Origin: Tepidamorphaceae bacterium
GTDB lineage: Bacteria; Pseudomonadota; Alphaproteobacteria; Rhizobiales; JAKSCL01
Length of the DNA stretch: 64,000 bases
Direction: 5' to 3'
Assembly: GCA_028289445.1 (NCBI GenBank)
Contig: JANQPO010000021.1
Coordinates: 124,001-188,000, forward strand
A program made the translations under genes and the position numbers. Below, one piece after another: positions 38,985-48,055 of the stretch. How positions within the stretch are numbered: position 1 is the first letter of the stretch; each line of letters opens with the position of its first letter. The notes beneath the pieces were generated by a model. It made no database searches, was not told the DNA's origin, and saw nothing but the letters and a program-made list of their open reading frames with translations.

Positions 38985-40062
38985 CCGGCGATCGCTCTTG
39001 CTCGGGCTCGGTGCCTCTGGCGTGCTGTCCGTCACGGGTTTTGCAACGGCAAAAAGCGAGCCGGCCTTCGTTGCCTGCTATGGAGCGCCCGACGGGACGT
39101 TCGGCGCGGCGGTGCTCGACGAAGACGCTAACATTCTCTTTACCGAGAGACTTGATGCGCGGGGTCATGACGCGGCGATCAGCGGGGACGGACGGACGGC
39201 TGTTGTATTCGCAAGGCGGCCCGGTCGCTTCGCTATGGTTCTCGATTTGATCGGCAGACGCCGGCTCCGCGCCTTCGCACCACCCGAGAACCGGCATTTC
39301 TACGGCCACGGGTTCTTCTCGACCGACGGACGGCTGCTCTTTGCCACCGAAAACGACTTTGAGAACGAGCGCGGTGTGCTCGGCGTCTATGATGTCTCTG
39401 CCGGATACGCGCGCATCGGCGAGATTGAGACCGGCGGCATCGGTCCGCACGAGGCCATTTTGATGAGCGATGGCCGAACGGCTATCGTCGCCAACGGAGG
39501 TATCGTGACGCATCCCGACTATCCGCGTCAAAAGCTCAATCTCGCGACCATGGCGCCATCGATCTGCGTGATCGATATCAACGCGGGAGAAGTTCTCGAA
39601 ACGGCGTCGCTTTCAGCGCAGTTCCGTCAGCTTTCGCTGCGCCATATGGCGGAAGCGGGCGATGGCGGCATTTGGTTCGGCGGACAATATGAAGGAGCCG
39701 AAAGCGACCACGTACCGCTTGTCGGCTGTTTCAACCGCGACGCTGGCCCGGTTCTCGTTCGCGCGTCTGAAACGCTCTATCGCGGTATGAGCCAGTATAT
39801 CGGTTCGGTCGCGGTCAGCCTGGACGGAACACGGATCGCAACGACGAGCCCGCGCGGCGGGCAAGTCATCATCTGGGACGCAATAACCCGAGAACCGATC
39901 GAGACCCACGCCATCCCTGATGTCTGTGGGGTCGCGCCGAAGGGCGAGGGTTTCGCCCTATCGGATGGGCAAGGCGGGGTGCATTCACAGACCACGATGA
40001 TCGACCATGTCGTTGCGTGGGACAATCACCTTGAGGCGCTGGTCACCTCCGCACCGACTTGA
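38974..40062 (+). CDS. DUF1513 beta-propeller-like protein, Tat-type signal
   Basis: 362 aa, with a twin-arginine-like leader (DRRSLLLGLGASGVLSVTGFA). The rest is repeated beta-strand sequence, as in DUF1513 proteins (ISGDGRTAVVFARRPGRFAMV, EILMSDGRTAIVANGG-type segments near HEAILMSDGR), consistent with a periplasmic propeller. The family is a regular neighbour of imelysin and di-haem oxidoreductase genes. It starts 11 bp inside the end of the second imelysin gene and ends the iron operon. Confidence 0.88.
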   Translation: MAIDRRSLLLGLGASGVLSVTGFATAKSEPAFVACYGAPDGTFGAAVLDEDANILFTERLDARGHDAAISGDGRTAVVFARRPGRFAMVLDLIGRRRLRAFAPPENRHFYGHGFFSTDGRLLFATENDFENERGVLGVYDVSAGYARIGEIETGGIGPHEAILMSDGRTAIVANGGIVTHPDYPRQKLNLATMAPSICVIDINAGEVLETASLSAQFRQLSLRHMAEAGDGGIWFGGQYEGAESDHVPLVGCFNRDAGPVLVRASETLYRGMSQYIGSVAVSLDGTRIATTSPRGGQVIIWDAITREPIETHAIPDVCGVAPKGEGFALSDGQGGVHSQTTMIDHVVAWDNHLEALVTSAPT

Positions 40063-40270
40063 GTTAAATCTGCCTGCAAGGACTGTGGTCTATCCCACCG
40101 CTATAGCTGGACGATCTGGCGACGGCCGCTTCGGGCCGACTGAGTGCGGCGCTGAAGTCAGCTATGTTGCGGCCTGGATTGTTACAAGATAACGTTTCCG
40201 GCTACCGGTATCCCGTTGGTGTCGTCCTTCGGTCGATTTCCGGATAACAGAAGCGTAGGGGAGACTTGCT

Positions 40271-41092
40271 ATGTGTCATCCGATCATCATGGAATATGTG
40301 AAGGGCAGGGCACTCAGCCGTCGCGATCTGTTTCGCGGATCAGCAGCCGCAGGTGCTGCCATCGTGGCGTCCACGGCTTTGACGCCGCGACCCGTTCTGG
40401 CGCAGGCAGCGAGTCGTGTTATCGACTTGACCTATACCCTGACCCATGACTTTCCGACCTATTTTGGCGAGCAGCAGTTCTTCGATGAGGACGTGTTCAC
40501 GTATGCCGAGAACAGCTTTAACCTGAAAACGCTACGCGTGAACGAGCATACGGGCACCCATATCGATGCCCCGTTGCACTTTACTGATGGCGGCACCTCG
40601 ATCGACGAGGTTCCTGTTGAATCCTTGGTGTGCCCGCTCGCTATCGTCGACATTCGCGAGAAGGCAGACGCCGATCCCGATGCACAGGTCACCCCCGATG
40701 ATCTCAAAGCCTGGATTGCCCAGAACGGGCCGATCCCGCCGGGCGCCTGCGTCGCCCAGAATGCGGGCTGGCAGAAACGCCTGGGCACGCCCGGCTTCCG
40801 AAATGCCGATGACGCGGGAAAAATGCACTTTCCGGCATTTCATGTGGAAGCCGCGAAGATGCTGCTGGAAGAAGCAGAGGTCGCGGGTGTCGGCGTTGAT
40901 ACGCTGTCTATCGACTACGGTCTGTCAGCCGACTTTATTACGCACTACACATGGTTGCCCACCAACCGCTGGGCCGTCGAAAACATGGCCAATCTCGACC
41001 AGCTGCCCGCAACCGGTGCGACCCTGGTCGTTGGCGCGCCCAAACACCAGGGCGGGACTGGCGGCCCCTGCCGGCTGATCGCGTTGATCTGA
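40271..41092 (+). CDS. Cyclase-family (kynurenine formamidase-like) hydrolase, Tat-exported
   Basis: 273-aa metal-dependent hydrolase of the cyclase/formamidase fold. The zinc-site signature is visible as EHTGTHIDAPLHF; the N terminus carries a twin-arginine signal (LSRRDLFRGSAAAGAAIVAS). The AGGGGAG stretch before the ATG gives a good ribosome binding site. Being exported, it is unlikely to be the cytosolic tryptophan-pathway formamidase. Stands alone between the iron and zinc modules and is convergent with cobW; the substrate is unknown. Confidence 0.88.
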   Translation: MCHPIIMEYVKGRALSRRDLFRGSAAAGAAIVASTALTPRPVLAQAASRVIDLTYTLTHDFPTYFGEQQFFDEDVFTYAENSFNLKTLRVNEHTGTHIDAPLHFTDGGTSIDEVPVESLVCPLAIVDIREKADADPDAQVTPDDLKAWIAQNGPIPPGACVAQNAGWQKRLGTPGFRNADDAGKMHFPAFHVEAAKMLLEEAEVAGVGVDTLSIDYGLSADFITHYTWLPTNRWAVENMANLDQLPATGATLVVGAPKHQGGTGGPCRLIALI

Positions 41093-41194
41093 CGCTGGGC
41101 GCTGAAGCCGTCGTATCCGGCACTGGTGTCAGAAATCAATCTGACGGGCGCTGCGGCGTTGTCATCGAGATGGCAGTAAGAGGGTATTCAAGCC

Positions 41195-42415
41195 TCAAGC
41201 GGCCGCCTCGGTGCGCCGCCAAAGCGGGAAAGGATCGGGAAGATAGCTGAGCTCTGAAAGAGCCTCGAGCCCTGGCGCGATGTCTTCTGGCACGAGGCAA
41301 GCATCAAGCCTTGCTTTCAGCGCGGCCCAGTCAATGTCCGATCCGATGAATACGATCTCTTGCCGCCGGTCGCCCCAGGGCTCCACCCAGTGATGGGCGA
41401 GGTAGGCACGGGCGGCCTCTTGATCCGGCCAGCGTTCCTTCGGTACGGCTGCCCACCACGTGCCAAGCGGCGAGACCGACGACAGCGCGCCCGCCAGCGA
41501 GAACTCCGCAACCCAGTCTGGGCGCGTCGCGAGCCAGAAATGGCCTTTGGCGCGAATGACGCCGGGAAGTGGTCCGTTCAAAACCGCTGAGATCTTCTCA
41601 GGCTCGAACGGCCGCCGCGCACGATAGACATAGCTTGTGATCCCGTATTCCTCGGTTTCGGGCACATGGTCGGCAAAGCCGTAAAGCTCCTTTGCCCACA
41701 TCGGGTGCTCGTGCGCCTTCTCGAAATCGAAAAGCCCCGTATCGAGAAGCGAGTCTGTTGGCACCGCGCAATAGTCGGTTTCGATGATCCGCGCATCGGC
41801 GTTCAGGCTGCGGATGATCTTGCGTGCCGCGTCCAACTGATGAGGCTCGGCATTGGCGATCTTGTTGAGGATCACGACGTCCGCGAACTCGATTTGGTCG
41901 GTCAGGAGATGCACGAGCGTACGTTCATCTTCATCTCCAACGGTTTCGCCCCGATCGTGCAGAAAATCGTGACTGGAATAGTCCTTGAGCAGATTTACGG
42001 CATCGACAACCGTGACCATCGTATCTATCCGGGCGACATCCGCGAGGCTTATTCCACTCTCGTCCCGAAAATCGAAGGTTGCCGCGACGGGCAAAGGCTC
42101 GGAAATGCCTGTCGACTCGATCAAGAGGTAGTCGAACCTTTCTTCTTCTGCGAGACGTCTCACTTCGGCCAAAAGATCATCGCGCAGCGTGCAGCAGATG
42201 CAGCCGTTCGACATCTCCACCAACGTTTCATCGGTGCGTGAGAGTTCCGTATCAGCGCGCACAAGGTCCGCGTCGATGTTGACCTCCGACATATCGTTCA
42301 CGATGACCGCGACGCGCCGACCTTCGCGGTTGTTGAGAACGCGGTTCAAAAGTGTCGTCTTGCCGGCGCCAAGAAAGCCGGAAAGCACGGTGACGGGGAG
42401 TCTGGCGTCAGTCAT
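41195..42415 (-). CDS. CobW-type zinc GTPase, first copy
   Basis: G3E-family GTPase of 406 aa, ZigA/YciC-like zinc chaperone type. It has Walker [13 protein letters not shown] at the extreme N terminus, the metal-binding CxCC motif ([11 protein letters not shown]), [12 protein letters not shown] and the long C-terminal CobW domain. The G4 motif reads NKIA instead of NKxD, so guanine recognition may be altered. A Zur-box-like dyad directly abuts the ATG with no ribosome binding site, suggesting a Zur-repressed, leaderless transcript. Convergent with the cyclase-family gene; terminator of znuA lies upstream. Confidence 0.92.
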   Translation of the reverse strand: MTDARLPVTVLSGFLGAGKTTLLNRVLNNREGRRVAVIVNDMSEVNIDADLVRADTELSRTDETLVEMSNGCICCTLRDDLLAEVRRLAEEERFDYLLIESTGISEPLPVAATFDFRDESGISLADVARIDTMVTVVDAVNLLKDYSSHDFLHDRGETVGDEDERTLVHLLTDQIEFADVVILNKIANAEPHQLDAARKIIRSLNADARIIETDYCAVPTDSLLDTGLFDFEKAHEHPMWAKELYGFADHVPETEEYGITSYVYRARRPFEPEKISAVLNGPLPGVIRAKGHFWLATRPDWVAEFSLAGALSSVSPLGTWWAAVPKERWPDQEAARAYLAHHWVEPWGDRRQEIVFIGSDIDWAALKARLDACLVPEDIAPGLEALSELSYLPDPFPLWRRTEAAA

Positions 42416-42417
42416 AA

Positions 42418-42432
42418 TGTTATACCATCACA
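42418..42432. promoter_or_regulatory. Zur-box-like site at the cobW start
   Basis: TGTTATACCATCACA contains GTGATGGTATAAC on the minus strand, sharing the pattern GTRAYGRTRTMAC with the two sites in the znuA/znuC region. It ends three bases before the cobW ATG and overlaps a TATAAC candidate -10 box. Confidence 0.6.
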
Positions 42433-42448
42433 TATAAATTGGCAAAGA

Positions 42449-42479
42449 AGCGGTGGGCGAATCCGCTCCGCCCACCGCT
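42449..42479 (-). terminator. Terminator of znuA
   Basis: Perfect 11-bp stem AGCGGTGGGCG/CGCCCACCGCT with a 9-nt loop, 15 bp after the znuA stop on the minus strand, followed on that strand by TTCTTTG. Convincing intrinsic terminator that separates znuA from cobW. Confidence 0.75.
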
Positions 42480-42493
42480 ATTGATTGTTGCCC

Positions 42494-43636
42494 TTAGCTT
42501 TGACCGCCCAGGCAGGTCTTGAACGAACTGGCCATGTTGCGGATCAGGTCGAAATAGAGGTCTGGACCGTCTGCAATCTCGGCACCCAGAGGATCAAGTA
42601 CGCCGGCCTTGGCGTTGGTGCCTTCCGCAATCGTCGTGACGAGCTTCGGCTCGAACTGAGGCTCGGAGAAAATGCAAGTCGCACCCAGATCCTGAACTTT
42701 TTCTCGCAGTTCGGCGACGCGTTCGGCGCCCGGCATCACTTCCGGTGAAACCGTTATCGATCCGGCAGCTTCGAGACCGAAGCGCTCCTCAAAGTAATGG
42801 TATGCATCGTGGAACACGATGAAGCCTTTGTCCGACAGGCCGGCAACTTCCGATTCGATCTCGCCAATCAGCGTATCGAGCTTGGCCGTGACAGCCTCCG
42901 CGTTGGCTTCGTAGGTCGCCGCATTGTCAGGATCGGCCTCGACCAGTGCTTCCTCAATCTCATGTACGAGTGCTTTGGCATTGACGGGATCGAGCCAGAT
43001 ATGCGGGTCGAAGGCGCCGTGGTCATGCCCCTCATGTCCAGCCTCTGCGGTCTCCTCGTGGTCATGATCGTGGTCGTGGTCATGACCCGCCTCGGCCTTC
43101 GCCTCATGGCTGTGATCGTGGTCATGGTCGTGCTCAGCCTCGGCCTTCGTCTCATGGCTGTGATCATGGTCATGGTCATGGTCGGCTTCAGCCTTAGCGT
43201 CATGGTCGTGCTCATCGTGACCATGGTCGTCATGAGCGTGTTCGTCGCCGTGATCGCCGTGATCGTGTTCATCGAACGCGCCACCTTCGCGGAACTCCAA
43301 CTTCACCAGATCATGCGCGTCCAACAGCTCCACGGTCTTTGCGTTTGCCGTGATGGATTCAAGCGGCTTTTCAAGAAATGGCTCCAGGTCGTGACCAACC
43401 CAGAAAACCACGTCCGCTTCTTGCAGCATGGTCGCCTCGGACGGCCTCATCGAGTAGGTGTGCGGAGAACCGGCACCCTTGACGATCAGGCCTGGCTCGC
43501 CGACACCCTGCATCACGGCAGCGACCAGCGAGTGGACCGGCTTGATTGACGCGACCACATTGACATCAGCCTTGGCCACAATTGAGGAGGAAGCAAGAAT
43601 CGTCGAGGCAAGCAGCAAGGACTTGGCGAAGCGCAT
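42494..43636 (-). CDS. znuA: Zinc ABC transporter substrate-binding protein ZnuA
   Basis: Periplasmic zinc-binding protein. I start it at the ATG at 43636 (380 aa), which has GGAG seven bases upstream, rather than at the tracked TTG six codons earlier. It has a signal peptide (MRFAKSLLLASTILASSSIVAKA), the zinc ligand region IKPVHSL, a long His/Asp-rich loop containing repeated DHDHDHSH units, and the downstream HDAYHYFEERFGL segment. The loop, typical of ZnuA, is expanded here by a 48-bp tandem repeat. Zur-box-like sites lie just upstream. Divergent from znuC. Confidence 0.96.
   Translation of the reverse strand: MRFAKSLLLASTILASSSIVAKADVNVVASIKPVHSLVAAVMQGVGEPGLIVKGAGSPHTYSMRPSEATMLQEADVVFWVGHDLEPFLEKPLESITANAKTVELLDAHDLVKLEFREGGAFDEHDHGDHGDEHAHDDHGHDEHDHDAKAEADHDHDHDHSHETKAEAEHDHDHDHSHEAKAEAGHDHDHDHDHEETAEAGHEGHDHGAFDPHIWLDPVNAKALVHEIEEALVEADPDNAATYEANAEAVTAKLDTLIGEIESEVAGLSDKGFIVFHDAYHYFEERFGLEAAGSITVSPEVMPGAERVAELREKVQDLGATCIFSEPQFEPKLVTTIAEGTNAKAGVLDPLGAEIADGPDLYFDLIRNMASSFKTCLGGQS
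43041..43214. repeat. 48-bp tandem repeat within znuA His-rich loop
   Basis: Three complete 48-bp units starting at 43041, 43089 and 43137 and a partial fourth from 43185, encoding KAEA followed by a His/Asp run. Units are imperfect copies, and each adds 16 residues to the zinc-binding loop. Confidence 0.8.
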
Positions 43637-43673
43637 GGTGATCTCCGGAAGCAAGGTAAGTCAGATGCGTAAT

Positions 43674-43686
43674 GTGATGATGTCAC
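43674..43686. promoter_or_regulatory. Zur-box-like site, znuA-proximal
   Basis: GTGATGATGTCAC, a dyad with GTGA/TCAC ends, 37 bp upstream of the znuA start. Shares the GTRAYGRTRTMAC pattern with the other zinc-module sites. Confidence 0.5.
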
Positions 43687-43695
43687 GTTTATTGC

Positions 43696-43708
43696 GTAAC
43701 GGTATAAC
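43696..43708. promoter_or_regulatory. Zur-box-like site, central
   Basis: GTAACGGTATAAC, centred 22 bp from the neighbouring site (about two helical turns) in the divergent znuA/znuC promoter. Best explained as paired Zur operators. Confidence 0.55.
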
Positions 43709-43761
43709 GTGTGCAATACGGATTGCAAGATGTCAGATTCCCTTCCGAATCGGCGTAGGCC

Positions 43762-44589
43762 ATGCTGACGCGCAGCGATTCGCTCGTCACACTCGATAAC
43801 GCCGGGGTTTCCCGCAGCGACCGATGGCTTGTGCGCGGCGTCTCGCTAACGGTTGATCCGGGTGAGATCGTTACGCTGATCGGCCCGAACGGGTCGGGCA
43901 AATCAACGACGGCGAAGATGGCACTCGGCGTTCTTGCGGCCGACGAGGGCACGGCCGTGAGGCGTTCAGATCTTTCAATTGCCTATGTCCCCCAAAAGCT
44001 CGCCATTGACTGGACTTTGCCCCTGGTCGTCGATCGATTCCTGCGGCTCACCGGGCAGGTAAGTAAGAGCGCGGCCGAAAAGGCCATGGAGGCGACGGAC
44101 GTCTCCCACCTCGCCAAAGAGGAGGTCAGGACGCTGTCCGGCGGTGAATTTCAGCGGGTTCTGCTTGCCCGGGCCATCGCGCGCCAACCGGACCTTCTTG
44201 TGCTCGACGAACCTGTCCAAGGGGTCGATTTCACGGGCGAGATCGCGCTCTATGATCTGATCAAGCAGATCCGCGATGACCTGAATTGTGGCATCCTCCT
44301 GATTTCCCACGATCTTCACGTGGTGATGGCGGCGACGGATCGCGTTATCTGTTTGAATGGTCATGTCTGCTGTTCAGGGACGCCGACGGCTGTGGCATCG
44401 AGTGCTGAGTACAAGGCGCTCTTTGGCGCGCGCGCGGCCTCTGCGCTTGCTGTCTATGAACACAGCCACGATCACATCCATCTGCCCGACGGGCGTGTCC
44501 AACACGCCGACGGGTCGATCACCGATCACTGCCACCCGGATGATGGCCACCATCACCCGTCGGAAGAAAGCCGTGATCATGCTGGATGA
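43762..44589 (+). CDS. znuC: Zinc ABC transporter ATP-binding protein ZnuC
   Basis: ABC ATPase of 275 aa with Walker A GPNGSGKST, signature LSGGEFQRV and Walker B LLVLDEPVQGVD, followed by a His-rich tail (HSHDHIHLPDG, HPDDGHHHPSEE) characteristic of ZnuC-type zinc importers. It powers the ZnuAB zinc importer. Its stop overlaps the znuB start by 11 bp. Expected to be Zur-repressed with znuA. Confidence 0.95.
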   Translation: MLTRSDSLVTLDNAGVSRSDRWLVRGVSLTVDPGEIVTLIGPNGSGKSTTAKMALGVLAADEGTAVRRSDLSIAYVPQKLAIDWTLPLVVDRFLRLTGQVSKSAAEKAMEATDVSHLAKEEVRTLSGGEFQRVLLARAIARQPDLLVLDEPVQGVDFTGEIALYDLIKQIRDDLNCGILLISHDLHVVMAATDRVICLNGHVCCSGTPTAVASSAEYKALFGARAASALAVYEHSHDHIHLPDGRVQHADGSITDHCHPDDGHHHPSEESRDHAG

Positions 44590-45430
44590 TTTCTTCACAC
44601 GCGCAATTCTAGCCGGGGTCGGAGTCGCGCTGGTTGCAGGCCCGCTCGGTTGTTTCATCGTTTGGCGCCGGCTCGCGTACTTCGGCGACACCCTATCTCA
44701 TGCGGCTCTGCTCGGGGTGGCGCTGGCGTTCCTCTTTGAGATCAACATCACGGTCGCGGTTTTTGCAGTATCAGCATTCGTATCAATCGCTTTGATGCTG
44801 CTGCAGCGCGGGGCAACGCTCTCGGCGGACGCGCTTCTTGGTCTTCTCGCCCATTCTGCACTGGCCCTCGGCCTTGTCGTACTCGCGTTCATGACCTGGG
44901 TGCGCATAGATTTGATGGGCTTTCTCTTTGGCGACATTCTAGCAGTCTCGAAGACCGATCTTGTCGTCATTTGGCTAGGTGGCGCGGCGGTGCTTGGCGT
45001 GCTTGCGCTCATTTGGCGCCCACTCTTTGCGGCGACGGTCAATCGCGAACTGGCTGAAGCCGAGGGCATGCGGCCCGATCGCGCGAACGTCGTCTTTATG
45101 CTTTTGATGGCGGCGGTGATCGCCATCTCCATGAAGATTGTGGGCGTCCTGCTGATCACGGCGATGCTCATCATTCCGGCGGCGGCGGCCCGCCGGGTCG
45201 CAACCGGGCCTGAGCAGATGGCAATCCTTGCGGCTGCTATCGGCGCAGCAGCCGTAATCGGTGGTCTCTTTGGCTCGCTTGAGTGGGATACACCCTCCGG
45301 GCCGAGCATCGTGGTTGCGGCGCTTGCTTTGTTTCTCCTATCGCTCGTGCGGTTTCCGCGCTTGGCGAGCAGCCGCGTTGTTGCGAAGACGATCGCCACG
45401 GACGCACACAAAGAAGGTTTGAAGCCATGA
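44579..45430 (+). CDS. znuB: Zinc ABC transporter permease ZnuB
   Basis: Membrane permease, 283 aa from the ATG at 44579; the tracked 357-aa ORF is extended upstream into znuC. Starts MLDDFFTRAILAGVGVALVAGPLG and shows the family stretch GDTLSHAALLGVALAF, with seven to nine hydrophobic segments ending near FLLSLVRFPRLA. Channel subunit of the zinc importer. It overlaps znuC by 11 bp and zur by ATGA, so the three genes are translationally linked. Confidence 0.93.
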   Translation: MLDDFFTRAILAGVGVALVAGPLGCFIVWRRLAYFGDTLSHAALLGVALAFLFEINITVAVFAVSAFVSIALMLLQRGATLSADALLGLLAHSALALGLVVLAFMTWVRIDLMGFLFGDILAVSKTDLVVIWLGGAAVLGVLALIWRPLFAATVNRELAEAEGMRPDRANVVFMLLMAAVIAISMKIVGVLLITAMLIIPAAAARRVATGPEQMAILAAAIGAAAVIGGLFGSLEWDTPSGPSIVVAALALFLLSLVRFPRLASSRVVAKTIATDAHKEGLKP

Positions 45431-45837
45431 CAAGTCATGCCCAGACTGGCGTCGATCTCACAAAAAACCAAACGCTCGTCATGGGCGCACTTTCGAGTGC
45501 TGATGGTCCGCTCAGCGCCTACACGATCCTCGACCAACTGAGAGATGACGGGTTTCGTGCGCCACTTCAGGTCTATCGGGCGCTCGATAAGCTCGTCGAG
45601 TTTGGTCTCGTCCACCGGCTTGAAAGCCTCAATGCCTTTGTCGCGTGCCGCCACACCGAATGCGGGGACCGAGGGCAGACCATTTTCTTGATCTGCGAAA
45701 CGTGCGGCAAGGCCATTGAGGTAACCGATAAAGCAATCGCCAGGCGGCTCAAGACGGTTGCGACGGGTGCCCTGTTTGCCTTGCAAACGGCGACCGTCGA
45801 GTTACGCGGCACCTGTGACGCGTGTCGGGCCGCCTGA
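45427..45837 (+). CDS. zur: Zinc uptake regulator Zur (Fur family)
   Basis: Fur-family repressor of 136 aa from the ATG at 45427, coupled to znuB by ATGA; the tracked 184-aa ORF is too long. It has a winged-helix N terminus (MGALSSADGPLSAYTILDQL, YRALDKLVEFGLVHRL) and two CxxC structural-zinc motifs (CETCGK and CDACRAA). Zinc-bound Zur should repress znuA, znuCB-zur and cobW through the boxes at 42418, 43674 and 43696, which gives an autoregulatory loop. Confidence 0.93.
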   Translation: MTSHAQTGVDLTKNQTLVMGALSSADGPLSAYTILDQLRDDGFRAPLQVYRALDKLVEFGLVHRLESLNAFVACRHTECGDRGQTIFLICETCGKAIEVTDKAIARRLKTVATGALFALQTATVELRGTCDACRAA

Positions 45838-47048
45838 TGGGGACGACTTTACCAGATCAAATTCCAGTCTTCTTGCTTAGCGGATTTCTCGGGTCCGGGA
45901 AATCGACGCTGCTCAACGCATTGCTTCGCGATCCGGAATTCGGGGATACTGCGGTCATCATCAATGAATTCGGCGATGTGCCGGTTGACCATCTCCTGGT
46001 TCGGGAAGGGGAAACCACGATCAGTCGGCTTGCCACCGGGTGCCTGTGCTGCTCTGGGACGACGGATTTGCGCGCGACGCTGTTCGATCTCCATTGCGCT
46101 GGTGCTGGCGGCCTCTGCGCTCCCTTCTCGCGGGTTATCGTGGAGATGAGTGGGCTGGGTGATCCAGCGCCTTTGGTCAACGCATTGGCCGGCGTAGAAC
46201 CTCCTCAGACTCCGTACACACTCCATGTACCCTACACGCTGCGCGATCAAACGGTTGACGCCACGTTTTATTTAGCAGGATTTGTTACGTTATATGATAT
46301 CATGACAGGACCACTGGCGCTTGAAAGCCACTTTGAGGCAGTGAAGCAGGTCGCCTTCGCCGACAGGATCGTGCTCACCAAGACAGACCTGGCAAAGGAC
46401 CCTGCATCGCGGCGCGATCTTGCCGCGCTGCCGGCCGAATTGGCCGCATTGAATGCGAGTGCGGCCATTCTGGATAAAGGCGATATTGCGCTTCCCGATC
46501 TGTTCGTGCCGCGGCGCTACACGACAGTCGATCGAGGAGAGGATGTCGCCGGCTGGCTGGCTCTCGAGGCGGTCCTTGCCAAGGAAGCGGCGCATCACGA
46601 TCCCGAGGCAACGCGAAATCTCTCGTCCTTGCGCCATGGCACCGGGATCAACACCTTCAGCATAATCCGAGAGGCACCCATTTCGGAAAAGCGCTTCCGC
46701 CGCTTTCTTGCCCTCCTTCAAAATGCGGCAGGTTCGCGTCTCCTACGGGTCAAAGGACTTGTGGGGCTGGAAGACGATCCCGATCGGCCGCGCATCGTGC
46801 ATGCGGTTCAACACATCGCGAGTGAGCCGCAGATATTGGACACGTGGCCGGATGAGGATCGACGCACACGGCTGGTCTTCATCACGAAAGACATCGATCC
46901 GGAACGGGTCCGGGCGATTTTTGCCGCGCTAATCGATGGTCGCACCTTCTCGTTTAGCGATGCGGCTACCCAGCACTTCGATCAATGGACTGCGCTGTTC
47001 AAAGGTCTCGTCGAACGTTTCACACACTCACCGAGGAGGTCGACCTGA
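45837..47048 (+). CDS. CobW-type GTPase, second copy
   Basis: G3E-family GTPase, 403 aa from ATG at 45837, which overlaps the zur stop as TGATG (the track starts at 45822). It has Walker [13 protein letters not shown], a metal-site CxCC variant ([11 protein letters not shown]), [11 protein letters not shown] and a G4 motif TKTD. A 42-base AT-rich patch with two TTA codons near 46266 contrasts with the rest of the gene. Directly follows zur, so a zinc-starvation metallochaperone is likely. Ends overlapping the third CobW start (TGATG). Confidence 0.9.
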   Translation: MGTTLPDQIPVFLLSGFLGSGKSTLLNALLRDPEFGDTAVIINEFGDVPVDHLLVREGETTISRLATGCLCCSGTTDLRATLFDLHCAGAGGLCAPFSRVIVEMSGLGDPAPLVNALAGVEPPQTPYTLHVPYTLRDQTVDATFYLAGFVTLYDIMTGPLALESHFEAVKQVAFADRIVLTKTDLAKDPASRRDLAALPAELAALNASAAILDKGDIALPDLFVPRRYTTVDRGEDVAGWLALEAVLAKEAAHHDPEATRNLSSLRHGTGINTFSIIREAPISEKRFRRFLALLQNAAGSRLLRVKGLVGLEDDPDRPRIVHAVQHIASEPQILDTWPDEDRRTRLVFITKDIDPERVRAIFAALIDGRTFSFSDAATQHFDQWTALFKGLVERFTHSPRRST

Positions 47049-48055
47049 TGCCGAACCACCCCACCGATAAGATCCCCGTCACCGTCCTGGCCGGATATCT
47101 AGGTGCCGGGAAGACCACGCTTCTCAATCGGATCCTGACCGAAGATCATGGCAAGCGATACGCCGTCATCATCAATGAGTTCGGCGAGGTCGGTATCGAC
47201 AATGAACTCGTTGTCGATGCGGACGAAGAGATCTTCGAAATGAATAATGGCTGCATCTGCTGCACGGTTCGCGGCGATCTCATCCGCATTATCGATGGGC
47301 TAATGACGCGCCGAGATCAGTTCGACGCGATCATCATTGAAACGACTGGGCTCGCCGATCCCGCACCGGTCGCTCAGACGTTCTTCGTCGACGAGGACAT
47401 TCGAGCACGAACTCAACTCGATGCAATTGTCACAGTCGTTGATGCCAAGCACGTGCTGGTCGAAGTCGACCGTGCACACGAAGCACAGGAGCAACTGGCC
47501 TTCGCCGACATCGTCCTTCTCAACAAGACCGACCTCGTTAGCGAGAATGAACTGGCGGATGTCGAGGCTCGGATTCGCCGGATCACGCCAACGGCCGTTA
47601 CTCGCCGTACGGAACGATGCGATGTGGTGCTTTCTGAAGTCCTGGGTCGCGGCGCATTTGATCTCGACCGGATTCTGGAGATAGAGCCGAAGTTTCTCGA
47701 CCATATCCATCATCACCATCATGACGACCATGTGGGGAGTTTCGTTCTTGTCAGCGAAACGCCTTTGGCGCCGGACTATTTTTTCCCGTGGATCCAAGAG
47801 ATATCGCAGCACTTCGGCATGGATTTGCTGCGCGTGAAAGGCATCATCGCATTTCCGGCAGATGATGATCGATATGTCATCCAGGGCGTGCACATGATGC
47901 TTGAGGGCGATCATCAAAGACCATGGAAGTCCGATGAGCCAAGAACCACACGAATGGTCTTTATCGGTCGCGATCTGCCACGGGATGTGATCGAAGCCGG
48001 GTTCGAACGCTGCAAGGCCGAGAACGTCGCGGAGCAACAATGCCTCGCGTCCTAA
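47048..48055 (+). CDS. CobW-type zinc GTPase, third copy
   Basis: G3E-family GTPase of 335 aa from the ATG at 47048, preceded by GAGGAGG and overlapping the previous stop (TGATG). It carries Walker [13 protein letters not shown], the CxCC motif [21 protein letters not shown], an intact G4 motif NKTD, a His-rich loop [10 protein letters not shown] and the C-terminal CobW domain ([17 protein letters not shown]). It is the most canonical zinc-chaperone CobW of the three. Part of the zur operon. Confidence 0.93.
   Translation: MPNHPTDKIPVTVLAGYLGAGKTTLLNRILTEDHGKRYAVIINEFGEVGIDNELVVDADEEIFEMNNGCICCTVRGDLIRIIDGLMTRRDQFDAIIIETTGLADPAPVAQTFFVDEDIRARTQLDAIVTVVDAKHVLVEVDRAHEAQEQLAFADIVLLNKTDLVSENELADVEARIRRITPTAVTRRTERCDVVLSEVLGRGAFDLDRILEIEPKFLDHIHHHHHDDHVGSFVLVSETPLAPDYFFPWIQEISQHFGMDLLRVKGIIAFPADDDRYVIQGVHMMLEGDHQRPWKSDEPRTTRMVFIGRDLPRDVIEAGFERCKAENVAEQQCLAS

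Noticed and set aside
40110-40145. CGGCC/GGCCG hairpin after the DUF1513 gene as a terminator
   Set aside because: Only a 5-bp stem with no T tract.
43041-43214. His-rich tandem units considered as a CRISPR-like array
   Set aside because: The 48-bp units are contiguous, in frame and inside znuA, without unique spacers; a coding repeat.
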